11,969 nt of DNA. Source: an uncultured bacterium. Lineage in GTDB: Bacteria; Verrucomicrobiota; Lentisphaeria; Victivallales; UBA1829. The stretch is from NCBI GenBank assembly GCA_900549415.1, contig URNX01000070.1, forward strand, positions 1-11,969, read 5' to 3'. The notes under the pieces were generated by a model that did not search any database, was not told where the DNA came from, and saw nothing but the letters and a program-made list of their open reading frames with translations. The position numbers and the translations under genes are program-made. Position 1 is the first letter of the stretch; each line of letters starts with the position of its first letter. Positions 1 through 8,300 of this stretch are shown piece by piece.

Positions 1-77
1 ATTCTTTGGGTGCCGCCTTTTAGCACCCTTCTAGGGTGCTTCTTCAAAGCCACGTCCTCTGGGCGTGGTTATTTACT
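1..77 (+). repeat. Left copy of 77-bp contig-terminal inverted repeat; IS200/IS605-like end (inferred)
   Basis: This segment is the exact reverse complement of 11893-11969; identity stops at base 78 (t here, c in the other copy). Read toward the GH31 flank it forms two hairpins: AGCACCC (22-28) with GGGTGCT (34-40), loop TTCTA, and CCACGTCC (50-57) with GGGCGTGG (61-68), loop TCT, containing one T-G wobble. CTTTG (4-8) can also pair with CAAAG (45-49) around the first hairpin, and GGGTGC (8-13) competes for GCACCC (23-28). Subterminal hairpins without a long perfect dyad are typical of IS200/IS605-family ends. The element body lies outside the window, so family assignment is an inference. The last bases, TTATTTACT, could include target sequence. 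Confidence 0.7.
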
Positions 78-1669
78 TCTTCGGATTCGGGCATGACTAC
101 AAAGCCGCGCTGCGGTGCGGTGCGAAACTGTTCGGCTGTCAGCCGCTTCCCACGCATTATGCGTTCGGATACTGGTACAGCCGCTACTGGGCTTATTCCG
201 ATACGGAAATCGAGGAACTGACCGCGCAGTTCGCCCGCACACAGACTCCGCTCGACGTCCTTGTTGTCGACACCGACTGGCATCTTCCGGGATGGACCGG
301 ATTCACATGGGATAAAGATTTCTTTCCCGATCCTGCCGGATTCCTGAAGTCCATGAAGAAAAAAGGTCTGCATCTGGCGCTGAATCTTCACCCGGACCGC
401 GGAGTTGCTCCTCACGAAAAAGCATTCCCAGCATTCCGGAAAGCAATGGGGTCCGCAGATCAGACCGGGATCCCGGTCGATATTGAAAATCCGCAATTCA
501 TGGATCTTTACTTCAAACTGCTGCTGAATCCGGAAGAACGGAAAGGCGTGGACTGCTGGTGGATGGACTGGCGTCAGAACGGAGAAGAACTGAAAAAAAG
601 CGGCTTCAGTCCGGTAAGCTGGATCAACCGTCTGCACTGGCTCGATCAGGAACGCAGAAATCCGGAAAAGCGTCCGATTGTTTTCAGTACGCGCGGCGGA
701 ATGGACGGCTGCCGTTACCCGCTCGGATTCTCGGCAGACGCCTGTTCCACATGGGCGACACTGGTCAAGGAGGTTGAATTCACCGCGACTTCCTCCAACG
801 TTCTATTCGGTTACTGGAGTCATGACATCGGCGGCCATATGGAGCAGGTGGCGATTTCTCCGGAGCTTTATCTGCGCTGGATGCAGTTCGGAGTATGTTC
901 TCCGGTTTTACGTTCGCATTCGGCGAAATTCGAGTATGCGGAACGCCGCTTCTGGAAATTTTTCGCACCTTACAACGAACTGCTCAGAAACGAAATTCTG
1001 CGGCGTCACCGCATGATCCCCTACATTTACGGAGAATGCCGCAAGGGATGCGATACGGGCGTCAGTCTCTGCCGTCCGCTCTACTATGAATATCCGGAAG
1101 ATGAAAACGCCTACTGCAATCCGGGAGAATACTTCCTCGGCGACTCCATCCTTGCGGCGCCTGTCACGGCGCAGGCGGATCCGGAAACCGGAATTGCGGA
1201 ACAGACCCTCTGGCTTCCTCCCGGCGAGTGGTACGACATTTCAACAGGGACGCCGCATTCCGGTGGGAAATGCATCACGGAAGGACGGATGCTTTCCGAT
1301 CTGCCGCTGTTTGTCCGTCCCGGAACGATTCTGCCGGAAGCGGAAGAAACCGCTCCTGCCGGAGTCAGCGGCATCGTTCCGAATCTGAGCTTTTCAATCT
1401 ATCCGGGAGAATGCGGCGCATATGAACTCTATGAAGACGACGGCGACAGCACGGCATATCAGACCGGCGCATTTGTCAAAACGGCAATCCGCCACCGGAA
1501 AGAAAACAGCATCCGGCATATTGAGATTCTGCCCGCTTCCGGCAAATGCAAAGGGTTCCAGCAGCTTCGTCCGCTGAAACTTCTGCTTCACGGAGTCGTT
1601 CCCCCGGAATCGGTAAAAATCACGGCAGAACTGCGGATTCACATTACTGCGGTGAAACATTTACGCTGA
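65..1669 (+). CDS. GH31 glycoside hydrolase, 5'-truncated and frameshifted (probable pseudogene)
   Basis: The 534 codons hold the catalytic barrel of a GH31 enzyme (alpha-glucosidase/alpha-xylosidase group), which hydrolyses alpha-linked sugars with retention. Visible signatures are the barrel entry PLPTHYAFGYWYSRY (about 27-41), the nucleophile motif WWMDW with D168, the acid/base region GFSADACSTW with D225, the YWSHDIGGH motif (250-258), the MIPYIY helix start and the post-barrel beta domains up to about 515. The N-terminal mutarotase-like beta-sandwich, usually some 200 or more residues, is absent: the homology begins at YFFGFGHDYKAAL, right where the terminal repeat ends, and an in-frame TAG lies upstream at 32-34. 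The ATG at 65 is inside the repeat and has no convincing ribosome binding site, so it is only a formal start. The C-terminus after VKI is shifted out of frame (see 1622-1733). The family is clear; an active product is unlikely. Confidence 0.85.
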   Translation: MVIYFFGFGHDYKAALRCGAKLFGCQPLPTHYAFGYWYSRYWAYSDTEIEELTAQFARTQTPLDVLVVDTDWHLPGWTGFTWDKDFFPDPAGFLKSMKKKGLHLALNLHPDRGVAPHEKAFPAFRKAMGSADQTGIPVDIENPQFMDLYFKLLLNPEERKGVDCWWMDWRQNGEELKKSGFSPVSWINRLHWLDQERRNPEKRPIVFSTRGGMDGCRYPLGFSADACSTWATLVKEVEFTATSSNVLFGYWSHDIGGHMEQVAISPELYLRWMQFGVCSPVLRSHSAKFEYAERRFWKFFAPYNELLRNEILRRHRMIPYIYGECRKGCDTGVSLCRPLYYEYPEDENAYCNPGEYFLGDSILAAPVTAQADPETGIAEQTLWLPPGEWYDISTGTPHSGGKCITEGRMLSDLPLFVRPGTILPEAEETAPAGVSGIVPNLSFSIYPGECGAYELYEDDGDSTAYQTGAFVKTAIRHRKENSIRHIEILPASGKCKGFQQLRPLKLLLHGVVPPESVKITAELRIHITAVKHLR

Positions 1670-1733
1670 GCATTGAAATCCCGCGCATGAATACGCACAA
1701 ATGCACGGAAATAGAAATCCGTTACAGGGAAAA
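1622..1733 (+). other. Frameshifted segment of the GH31 C-terminus (two compensating indels)
   Basis: After SVKI the GH31 frame reads 16 implausible residues and stops at 1667-1669. The next frame across this segment reads GRTADSHYCGETFTLSIEI and continues PRMNTHKCTEIEIRYRE, the expected end of a GH31 C-terminal beta domain. Adding one A at about 1622 turns ATCACGGC into ATCAACGGC and restores the common VKINGR turn. Removing one A from the AAAA run at 1730-1733 then joins the frame to RETMNPLYGW, the ORF that runs to 2050. The two changes have opposite sign and both fall at adenines. They could be real decay of a gene already cut by the repeat, or assembly or sequencing errors. Confidence 0.6.
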
Positions 1734-1735
1734 CG

Positions 1736-2050
1736 ATGAATCCGCTCTATGGATGGTCTGCCGCCGCGAAACGGCTGAAGCGGCTGGCGTATATTCAAAA
1801 CCGCACCGCCGGCTGCACCGCTCCGGTCAAAGACGACAGGCTGGCGCAGAAGCTCGCGCATTTCGGACGGCGCATCGCTCTGCATCCTTCCGCATGTGAA
1901 AAAGAATGCAGGCTTGTAAAAGAGCTTCTGCCGCGCCTCAAACCCGCGTTTGAAGAACTGCACAAGGTCCGCGGAAAGCTCTTCCCCTTCTCCATGGCTG
2001 AAGTCGATACCCTGCTGACTGAAACAGAGAAATATCTGCGACGATTTTAA
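1736..2050 (+). CDS. Helical 104-residue ORF, probably the detached C-terminal tail of the GH31 protein
   Basis: The ORF encodes MNPLYGWSAAAKRLKRLAY and continues to a terminal KYLRRF. It is highly charged and looks all-helical, with two amphipathic segments around 8-45 and 55-100, no signal peptide and no membrane segment. It is in the same frame as the GH31 barrel but is reached only after the frameshifted stretch 1622-1733. Some bacterial GH31 enzymes carry a helical extension after the last beta domain, and the preceding RYRE reading leads straight into it, so I infer one original polypeptide. The upstream AGGG is a poor ribosome binding site, which also argues against an independent gene. 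The alternative is a small translationally coupled protein of unknown function. Confidence 0.55.
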   Translation: MNPLYGWSAAAKRLKRLAYIQNRTAGCTAPVKDDRLAQKLAHFGRRIALHPSACEKECRLVKELLPRLKPAFEELHKVRGKLFPFSMAEVDTLLTETEKYLRRF

Positions 2051-2059
2051 AATAAAAAA

Positions 2060-2130
2060 GGACGCGGCATAAAACCGCGTCCCGTAATCCGGCGGCATTG
2101 TCCGGCTGAGTCCGGAGAATGCCGCTTTTT
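2060..2130. terminator. Bidirectional terminator pair between convergent genes
   Basis: Two hairpins lie between the convergent GH31 region and the oxidoreductase gene. The first pairs GGACGCGG (2060-2067) with CCGCGTCC (2075-2082); on the minus strand it is followed by TTTTTTATTTT, so it would terminate the minus-strand operon. The second pairs GCGGCATT (2092-2099) with AATGCCGC (2118-2125), with an inner TCCGG/CCGGA stem; on the plus strand TTTTT (2126-2130) follows, so it would terminate plus-strand transcription. Both have the form of intrinsic Rho-independent terminators. Confidence 0.85.
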
Positions 2131-2135
2131 GCAAA

Positions 2136-3443
2136 TCAGACCTGTACGCCGTTTTCGGTCAGGATTTTCTGAACCTCTGCGACATTGACGCTGCGCGGCT
2201 GAATGCCGTCACGGGCGGCGAGCGCCGCGGCGATTCCGACGCCCTGTCCCATGTTTATGCAGATCGGCATAACCCGGTAGTTCGAATGCGCCTTGTGCGT
2301 GCCGGAGATGTCGCGTCCGGCAAGAAGCAGTCCGTCAATTTTGACGGGTACACATGCGCGGTACGGAATGGTGTAGCCGCCCTTCGCATGGAAGTTGTGC
2401 TGCGCACCGTTCTTGTCCAGTCCGGAACCCTCGACGTTGTGAATGTCGAAATTGAACATGTTGCGGGTTGCGATCCAGTCGTCAAACACGCGCGCTTCCA
2501 CAATATCTTCCGGCGTCATCGTGTAAAGGCCTTTGAAATGACGGGTTTCGCGGACGCCCATCATCTGGGCGGAAGTGACGGGATAGCACTTTTCATATCC
2601 GGGGGCATATTCACGGAGGAAAAGGATAATGTCGCTCATCTGACGGCGGCAGATGAGTTCGGCTTTCGTCAAATCGGCTGCGCTGGTTCCGTCAATGCCG
2701 GTAACGTTCGTCATATTGACACAGACTTCGCCGGGAATCCATGCCGGATACAGCAGGGTGTGTCCGGCGGGAGCGGGCAGATGCTCTCTCGCCAGCGCCT
2801 GGATTTCACCTTTCGGAACCTGTACACGGGTCTCGAAACTGCCGGGCAGAATCGCGCGGGAATAATCAACGCCGCCGATGCGGAACATCAAAGTGACGGG
2901 CTGACACTTTCCGTCATTTTCGCGTCCGATGTGGAATTCCGCCCCCGCTTTCGCCGCGACATCGCCGTCGCCGGTGGCATCAATGACGACTTTCGCCGTC
3001 ATGACGGAGCGTCCCGATTTGCTTTCCGTAATAATTCCCTTCACTGTGTTTCCATCCATCACGGCGCCGCAGACGAAAGTATAAAGTCTGAGAGTCACGC
3101 CTGCTTCGGTGAGCATGTCGAAAAGGACTTTTTTAAGGACTTCATGGTTGATCTCCTGAGGTCCCGCGCCCTGATCCGGACAGAATACTCCGGCTTTTTC
3201 GCTCCGGACCCGTGCCTCGATTTCATCGAAGAGGGGGGATTCCGTTCCGCCTGTGAAATGGGACATCATTCCTCCGGTCGCCATTCCGCCGACGCAGTTG
3301 AACTGTTCGACGAGGATTGTTTTTGCTCCTGCGCGCGCCGCGGCGATTGCGGCGGCACAGCCGGCAGGACCTGCGCCCGCGACGATAACGTCTGCACAGG
3401 CAGAAACAGGCAGCCTGCGTTCAGGTTCCGTGTAAAATTCCAT
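2136..3443 (-). CDS. FAD-dependent oxidoreductase (FAD_oxidored, PF12831-like)
   Basis: This 435-residue flavoprotein opens with a Rossmann beta-alpha-beta unit: VIVAGAGPAG (19-28) is the dinucleotide-binding glycine motif and E46 in ILVEQ ends the second strand. It is followed by the CVGGMATGG stretch (50-58) typical of PF12831-type proteins. Further signatures are DATGDGD (155-161), MGVRETR (295-301) and the C-terminal FAD-contacting segments LLLAGRD (372-378) and GQGVGIAAALAA (399-410). There is no signal peptide, so it is probably cytoplasmic. I chose the ATG at 3443 because AAGGAG (3453-3448) sits five bases upstream; an in-frame ATG at 3503 would add 20 unrelated residues. The gene is last on the minus strand, 105 bp after the GH16 gene, with a hairpin and a possible promoter of its own between them. 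The substrate is unknown; a sugar or sugar-derived compound is only suggested by the neighbours. Confidence 0.88.
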   Translation of the reverse strand: MEFYTEPERRLPVSACADVIVAGAGPAGCAAAIAAARAGAKTILVEQFNCVGGMATGGMMSHFTGGTESPLFDEIEARVRSEKAGVFCPDQGAGPQEINHEVLKKVLFDMLTEAGVTLRLYTFVCGAVMDGNTVKGIITESKSGRSVMTAKVVIDATGDGDVAAKAGAEFHIGRENDGKCQPVTLMFRIGGVDYSRAILPGSFETRVQVPKGEIQALAREHLPAPAGHTLLYPAWIPGEVCVNMTNVTGIDGTSAADLTKAELICRRQMSDIILFLREYAPGYEKCYPVTSAQMMGVRETRHFKGLYTMTPEDIVEARVFDDWIATRNMFNFDIHNVEGSGLDKNGAQHNFHAKGGYTIPYRACVPVKIDGLLLAGRDISGTHKAHSNYRVMPICINMGQGVGIAAALAARDGIQPRSVNVAEVQKILTENGVQV

Positions 3444-3474
3444 TTTTCTCCTTGGATTGAGTGTTCCCGGCTGT

Positions 3475-3503
3475 ACTTTACCATATTGTCCTGTCAAAAT
3501 CAA
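3475..3503 (-). promoter_or_regulatory. Possible internal promoter for the oxidoreductase gene
   Basis: On the minus strand TTGATT (3503-3498) and TAAAGT (3480-3475) are separated by 17 bases, each matching four of six sigma-70 consensus positions. They lie between the GH16/oxidoreductase intergenic hairpin and the oxidoreductase start. A perfect TTGACA at 3497-3492 overlaps but has no matching -10 box. The evidence is pattern matching only. Confidence 0.3.
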
Positions 3504-3524
3504 GGACTTTTCAGGGAAAAGTCC
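3504..3524 (-). terminator. Intergenic hairpin, possible attenuator after the GH16 gene
   Basis: GGACTTTT (3504-3511) and AAAAGTCC (3517-3524) form a perfect 8-bp stem with a 5-base loop. On the minus strand it is followed by TTGATTTTGA, a broken T-rich tract, so it may partly terminate or process the operon transcript before the oxidoreductase gene. The stem is AT-rich at its top, so termination would be weak. Confidence 0.45.
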
Positions 3525-3548
3525 TGTTTTCCCGGAGACCGGATCCTG

Positions 3549-4511
3549 TCAGAACATAAATACCGGCTGCTCATCGCTTCCGGATGCATTGCCTGCGGCG
3601 GAGAATGAATGCTTCAGGTTCACATCATCGAAAACGCGTACGTGATCTACTTCGAAGTAATCCGGAAGAACCGCTTTGGCGAGCACGGGATCGCACACGC
3701 CTGTGGAACGGTAGCCGTGGCACTCGGTCGAGACAAGGATGAATTGCGGAACATGTGAGACGGGTCCGATAGACACGCTCCCCTCCTTCAGCCAGTTTTT
3801 CCCTTCAATCTCTTTTTCGACGTGGACTTCCGCCGCGCGTTCGGGGGAAACGACCCTGCCGATCAAACGTCCGTCCGCATAGAAATCGTAACCGGAGGGG
3901 CTCCAGTCGACACCGTAATAATGCCATCCGTCCTCCGTCTCTTTGTATTCCCAGGAGAAATGGCCGCTGCCTTTGCAGTTACACCCGTATCCGCCCCAGA
4001 TATTACCGCCGATTATGCGCTTTTCCGTGTGCTGACGGTAGTTTTCCATGATGTCGCATTCGACTCCGGCGAAACGGGCGTCCGGATGCGAACCGATTCC
4101 GGACGCCTGAAGCCAGAACGCGGAATGCCAGCCCTCGCATTTCGGCTGACGGCAGCGTATTTCGTAATATCCGAACGTGTGCATGAACTTCGGCTCCTCC
4201 ATTTTGCCGAACGGCCAGAAACCGCCGCAGTCCTTCGGAATGTCGTAAGAAAGCGACCCGGTCTGAAGATGTGCGGAGGAATACGTCCCGTCCGGATTTT
4301 TCACAAGATTGATCCGGAGCGAACTTTTTCCGTCAAGCTCAATGCCCTGATCGGTGAATGCGGGAAACGGCTTGCCCCAGAAATTTCTGCGGAAGTCCCA
4401 TTTGGTTGTATCGAGTTCGGTTCCGTCGAACTCATCGTGCCAGACGAGTTTCCATTGTTTCCCTTCCGGGAGAAAACTCGCCGCGTGATTGTCAAGACTG
4501 AATTGGTTCAT
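3549..4511 (-). CDS. GH16 family glycoside hydrolase (beta-glucanase/galactanase type), no signal peptide
   Basis: This 320-residue protein is a single GH16 beta-jelly-roll domain. GH16 enzymes cleave beta-1,3 or beta-1,4 links in glucans and galactans with retention. The catalytic signature ExDxxE is intact in GVECDIMENY: E151 nucleophile, D153 and E156 acid/base. The N-terminal WKLVWHDEFDGTELD (20-34), FGYYEIR (113-119) and GWHSAFWL (127-134) are also family hallmarks, and the length suits one catalytic domain. The first residues, MNQFSLDNHAASFLPEG, contain no hydrophobic stretch, so the enzyme appears cytoplasmic, which is unusual for GH16. A purine-rich GGAGAAGAAGAAGAG precedes the ATG. 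The gene starts 23 bp after the pilin-like gene ends, so they are probably co-transcribed. The family is clear; the exact substrate is not. Confidence 0.9.
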   Translation of the reverse strand: MNQFSLDNHAASFLPEGKQWKLVWHDEFDGTELDTTKWDFRRNFWGKPFPAFTDQGIELDGKSSLRINLVKNPDGTYSSAHLQTGSLSYDIPKDCGGFWPFGKMEEPKFMHTFGYYEIRCRQPKCEGWHSAFWLQASGIGSHPDARFAGVECDIMENYRQHTEKRIIGGNIWGGYGCNCKGSGHFSWEYKETEDGWHYYGVDWSPSGYDFYADGRLIGRVVSPERAAEVHVEKEIEGKNWLKEGSVSIGPVSHVPQFILVSTECHGYRSTGVCDPVLAKAVLPDYFEVDHVRVFDDVNLKHSFSAAGNASGSDEQPVFMF

Positions 4512-4534
4512 CTCTTCTTCTTCTCCGTTTTCAT

Positions 4535-5233
4535 TCAGTAGGTTTCTTCATAGTTTTCCCTGCGGTACCATGCCGTCTGGGACTGAAGCCAGGTGTTCAG
4601 TCTCAGCCATTTGTATTTTACGTTCGCCGCGCTTCCGGTTTCCGCATGACCGTCGGCGAACAGTCCGTTGAGCACTCCGCCGCTGTGACGGAAGTGCAGA
4701 CCGGAAGAGGAGCCTGTAACGCTGTAAGCCTCATATCCTTTCTCATTTCCGGAAAAATAGATGGAGTCCGAAAGAAACCAGTAGGAACTGGCATCTTTCA
4801 GACGGTTCACGTGACAGAAGGTATCCATGACAGGATTCCCGTGAGCGGCCTCATAGCTGACGCCGAGATTTCCGATCAGCAGGGCGTAAGTAAGACCGTG
4901 CTTGCTTCCGGGTTTGTTTTCCGGCGAGTTCGGAGCCGCGGGACAATGAATGAATTTCGGCAGTTTGGAGTATTGCGTGATCTTCGGAAAATACGCGGGA
5001 ACCCATTGCGTAATCACATCGCGCTTCGTCTGAAGAGTCAGATAGCCGTCATAATCCATCGAATATCCCTGAAAAATGATTCCGAGCTGACGCAGATTGT
5101 TTTTGCATTCCACCCCTCTTGCCGCGCTCCGGGCCTTCTGCAGAGCGGGAAGAAGCATCCCCGCCAGAATTGCGATAATCGCAATCGTTATAAGGAGCTC
5201 TATGAGGGTAAATTTGTTTAAGTAACGTTTCAT
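4535..5233 (-). CDS. Type IV pilin-like/pseudopilin protein with C-terminal H-X10-DG motif
   Basis: The 232-residue protein begins MKRYLNKFTLIELLITIAII, a class III (prepilin) leader: a short basic stretch, then the methylation motif FTLIELL (8-14) running into one membrane helix (to about 30). The residue before the cleavage site is K instead of the usual G, as is common in the large pilin-like families of Lentisphaerota. Next comes ARSAARGVECKNNLRQLG, the conserved helix-and-Cys region of these proteins. The C-terminal motif HSGGVLNGLFADGH (H183 to D194-G195) is the H-X9-DG signature with one extra residue. ATG 5233 is chosen because it puts the leader at the N-terminus; a GGGAAAGG lies about ten bases upstream, and 20 upstream in-frame residues have no pilin character. 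Such proteins are often found among glycosidase genes in this phylum; their role is not established. Confidence 0.85.
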   Translation of the reverse strand: MKRYLNKFTLIELLITIAIIAILAGMLLPALQKARSAARGVECKNNLRQLGIIFQGYSMDYDGYLTLQTKRDVITQWVPAYFPKITQYSKLPKFIHCPAAPNSPENKPGSKHGLTYALLIGNLGVSYEAAHGNPVMDTFCHVNRLKDASSYWFLSDSIYFSGNEKGYEAYSVTGSSSGLHFRHSGGVLNGLFADGHAETGSAANVKYKWLRLNTWLQSQTAWYRRENYEETY

Positions 5234-5260
5234 AACACAATGACCTTTCCCAGTTGAAGA

Positions 5261-5291
5261 GACGGAAGCGGTATTTAAATCCGCTCCCGTC
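5261..5291. other. Strong intergenic hairpin between the GH-A and pilin-like genes
   Basis: GACGGAAGCGG (5261-5271) pairs with CCGCTCCCGTC (5281-5291) over 11 bp, with one position that is G-T in the minus-strand RNA, and a 9-base AT loop. On the minus strand the following bases are TCTTCAACTGGG, without a T-run, so an intrinsic terminator is unlikely. It may protect or separate the two parts of the operon mRNA. It lies within the 71-bp gap before the pilin-like start codon. Confidence 0.55.
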
Positions 5292-5304
5292 AAAATTGCT
5301 GTTG

Positions 5305-8300
5305 TCAGTTTGCGGGAAGCAGTATTCCGTAGCGGTCACGCCGGCGGAAGTTCTGGTCTGTGCCGGACCAGATTTCCGCTTTTTTTGCGGTGCTCCGCGC
5401 AGAACTGGAATTGATTTTCAGATCAAATCCGAGCATTCCCGCGCCATTCATCGAAAGCACACTCCACGGGATGAGCACTTCCGCACGCCAGCCCCCGTTT
5501 CGCTCCTCAAGGATTTCCGCCCTGCAGCGAGCGGCATCCATCCCCAGCCCCTGAACCAGAACCGGAAGTCCGTTGGAAGAACGGGGAGCAAGAATCAGCC
5601 GGGACACGCTTTTCCCGGCATTCGGAACGGAAAACGAAGACTGCGGATCCGAATCGAAAAACAATTCGGCAGAGTCACCGTCCCACGGAGCATTTTCCGG
5701 ACGCGGACCGCGGTCGTTGTCCGAAACGGAAATCTGAATCCGCAGTGCATCCGGAGTCATCTCCGTGTGGAAGGAGTAAAGGGCTCCCCCGGCAGCCGTC
5801 CCGGAACGCATCAGCTTTCGTGCAAACGGCGGAAGCGGAACGGAAAAATTATGCGTCTCATCCGAATAATAGAGAACCGTCTTCCCCTCCACCGCCTTTT
5901 CACCGGATTCAAAACGGAAGACATGTTTCCCGTTCAGCGGAATTTCCGCGCACTGCGCAGCGGAAAGATAATCCGGACGGACTATGGCGGTTATTTTCTC
6001 CGGAGCAAGGTTGACGACCTCGATGCAGTGGAAAATTCCGCCGTTTTCCGGAACCTGCCAGGTGCGGGAGATTTTCATGGAACGGGCGACATTCAGCGTT
6101 GCCCGCTTCATGAGAGCCGCGGCATTTCCCGCACGGAGGACAACCGGGAACTCCGTCAGAACGAGCTTGCCGTCCGACGGTTTTTCCATCGGGTTCAGAT
6201 ACATGTCAAGCAGCTCGTAATTCCCCTTCGGCAGGGTCAGCGAACATGGCTCCATGGCCGGAATTTTCCAGAACACGGCGGCTTCCCTGCCATCGCGCAG
6301 ACGGAAGAGGTATCCGGTCGCGCCTGTCGGCCACGGAACCGCACCGAGGGAAACAGCATTGGTCAGAAGAGCCGAAGCGGAAGCATAACCCGCATAAATA
6401 TCATGCGGAACGAGTCCGGCATACCCCCAGAAATCACCGAGTTCCCAATGCGGGGCAAGTTCATTCTGCAGAAACATGGTATCGTAAATCGGGACAGACA
6501 CCTCGACCCCTTCGCCGCAGTCGATGACGTAACGGCGGAACACGTGCTGCGCATGAGTGGAACGGGAGGCAACCGCATAATGGGCGCTTGCGGCAGGACC
6601 GATATAGTACAGTTCCGAATTCCAGAGAGGCAGTCCGGGAACATAACGGTCAACCTGTTTCCGGAGATTCGTCAGTGCGGAAACTGCCGACTGGCGGCTG
6701 TCGTCCAGCGCGGACGCATACGGATGAAAGCTGAGGGCGTCGGATGCCTTCAATGCTCCGGAACGTCCCATCTCGTCCAGAAACGCCTCGACCTGACCGC
6801 CGTAATCCGTCGTAATGGAACCGCCGATGACCTTTGCCGCCGGATCATTTTTATGAATGATTTCAGAAGCGGAAAACAGATAGGGGATATACACCTTTGC
6901 TCCGGGAAGCGCGATATTCGGTTCATTTGTGATTTCCCATCCGTAAATATTTCCCCTGCAGTAACGGGAAAGGAAGTCGACATACGTTTTCCACGCCTCC
7001 GGATCGGGCGAAATGCCGTCCCACACGCCGCTCATCGCATGAATGCGCGTCGCGGGAGATTTCATGATCCAGTCCGGAACGGTCGTGCGCACCCGTTTTT
7101 CCCCTGCCCAGTCGCGCAGATAGAACATATCGCCGAGCACAGGCATCAGCTTGAACTGATGTTTCCGGGCGATGTCCAGCGCGTCGTCCACAATGGCGGT
7201 ATCGAATTTCCCCGGTTCCGGCATGACCTGTTTCCAGCAGAAACGGCTTCCGTAAATGCGCTCGATAAACACGCCCGCGCGCTTGATGAACGCGATATAT
7301 TCCTCGCGTCCACCTCCGTTCATGGCATAGAACGAACCCGGGAGGAAATCTTGAATTCCCCACATTCCGCGCATGAACGCGGTGTTTGTTCCCATTTTAA
7401 AACCGGGAGCATTGACGGAATCCCGCGGCGGCGGTTCCGGAACCACGGCGAAATGCCACGGTTCGAGATTTGCGAAAAAATCCTCCCCTTCAACCTTTCC
7501 GGAAAGACGCCAGTGTCCGTTTTTCCGGACGGGGATTCCGAGCTTTTCGATGCGCTGTTCACCGGACTTGAGTGTCAGGGAGAGAACCTGCTCCGGAAGT
7601 TTTCTTCCCGGAAGAAGCGTATCCTCCGCGCTCCACTTCACCGCGACTTTCTGCGGAACGTCCGTATGATTGACGAGGCGCAGTTCCGCGGCGGATTTGC
7701 CGGATGAGAATACGCGGGAATCCCCGAACACGGCGGCCTCAACCGGAGATTTCGGAGTGTATGCGGCAACTTCGGCACCTTCGCTGACCTGAAGAGCGTC
7801 AAACCAGATTGTCGCATCGCTGCCCGGATCGCTTTCCTTGAGTTTGCCCCACCGGAAATGGGTGAAATACCAGCTCCGCTTTCCCTTCGCGGTAAAACGG
7901 AAAGAATACCGTTTCCATTCGGGTCCGCAGGCGAACTGCTCCGCCCGGAACATTCCCCAGTCGGCTTTCGTCGGAGTCGTCATTTCTCCGGCGAACTGAC
8001 CGGCACGGATTGTCAGCGGTCTGCTGCTCTTCATCCACCAGGAAAATGTGTAAACTTTCCCGGGAACAAGTTTATATTCGCGGCTGACGAGTTCCAGAAC
8101 ATCCATATCCGGATTGTCTATCCGGAGACTCTGGTTTCCGTGAATTTTATCCTCGGTATCAAAAAAGACTTCACGGAAGACAGCGGGCTTGTCGAGTCCG
8201 ACTGCCCGGTTGACGGAGAAATCCGCGCGTCCGAGCTCAAAACTTGAATTCGGAATCGGATTCCCCGCGGCAAAACACAGCGCCGGAAAAAGCAGAAATC

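Noticed and set aside
1546..1899. An open frame overlapping the end of the GH31 gene
   Set aside because: Only its part from about 1622 to 1733 looks like protein and that is the displaced GH31 C-terminus; the rest is out of frame with the 1736-2050 tail.
2286..3608. A 440-codon plus-strand open frame opposite the FAD oxidoreductase
   Set aside because: No motif is visible in it, while the minus strand encodes a full set of FAD-binding signatures with a good ribosome binding site.
5254..7707. An 817-codon plus-strand open frame opposite the GH-A gene
   Set aside because: It has no start signal or recognisable domain, is rich in R, H and G as expected for an antisense shadow, and lies opposite a protein with clear signal peptide and catalytic residues.
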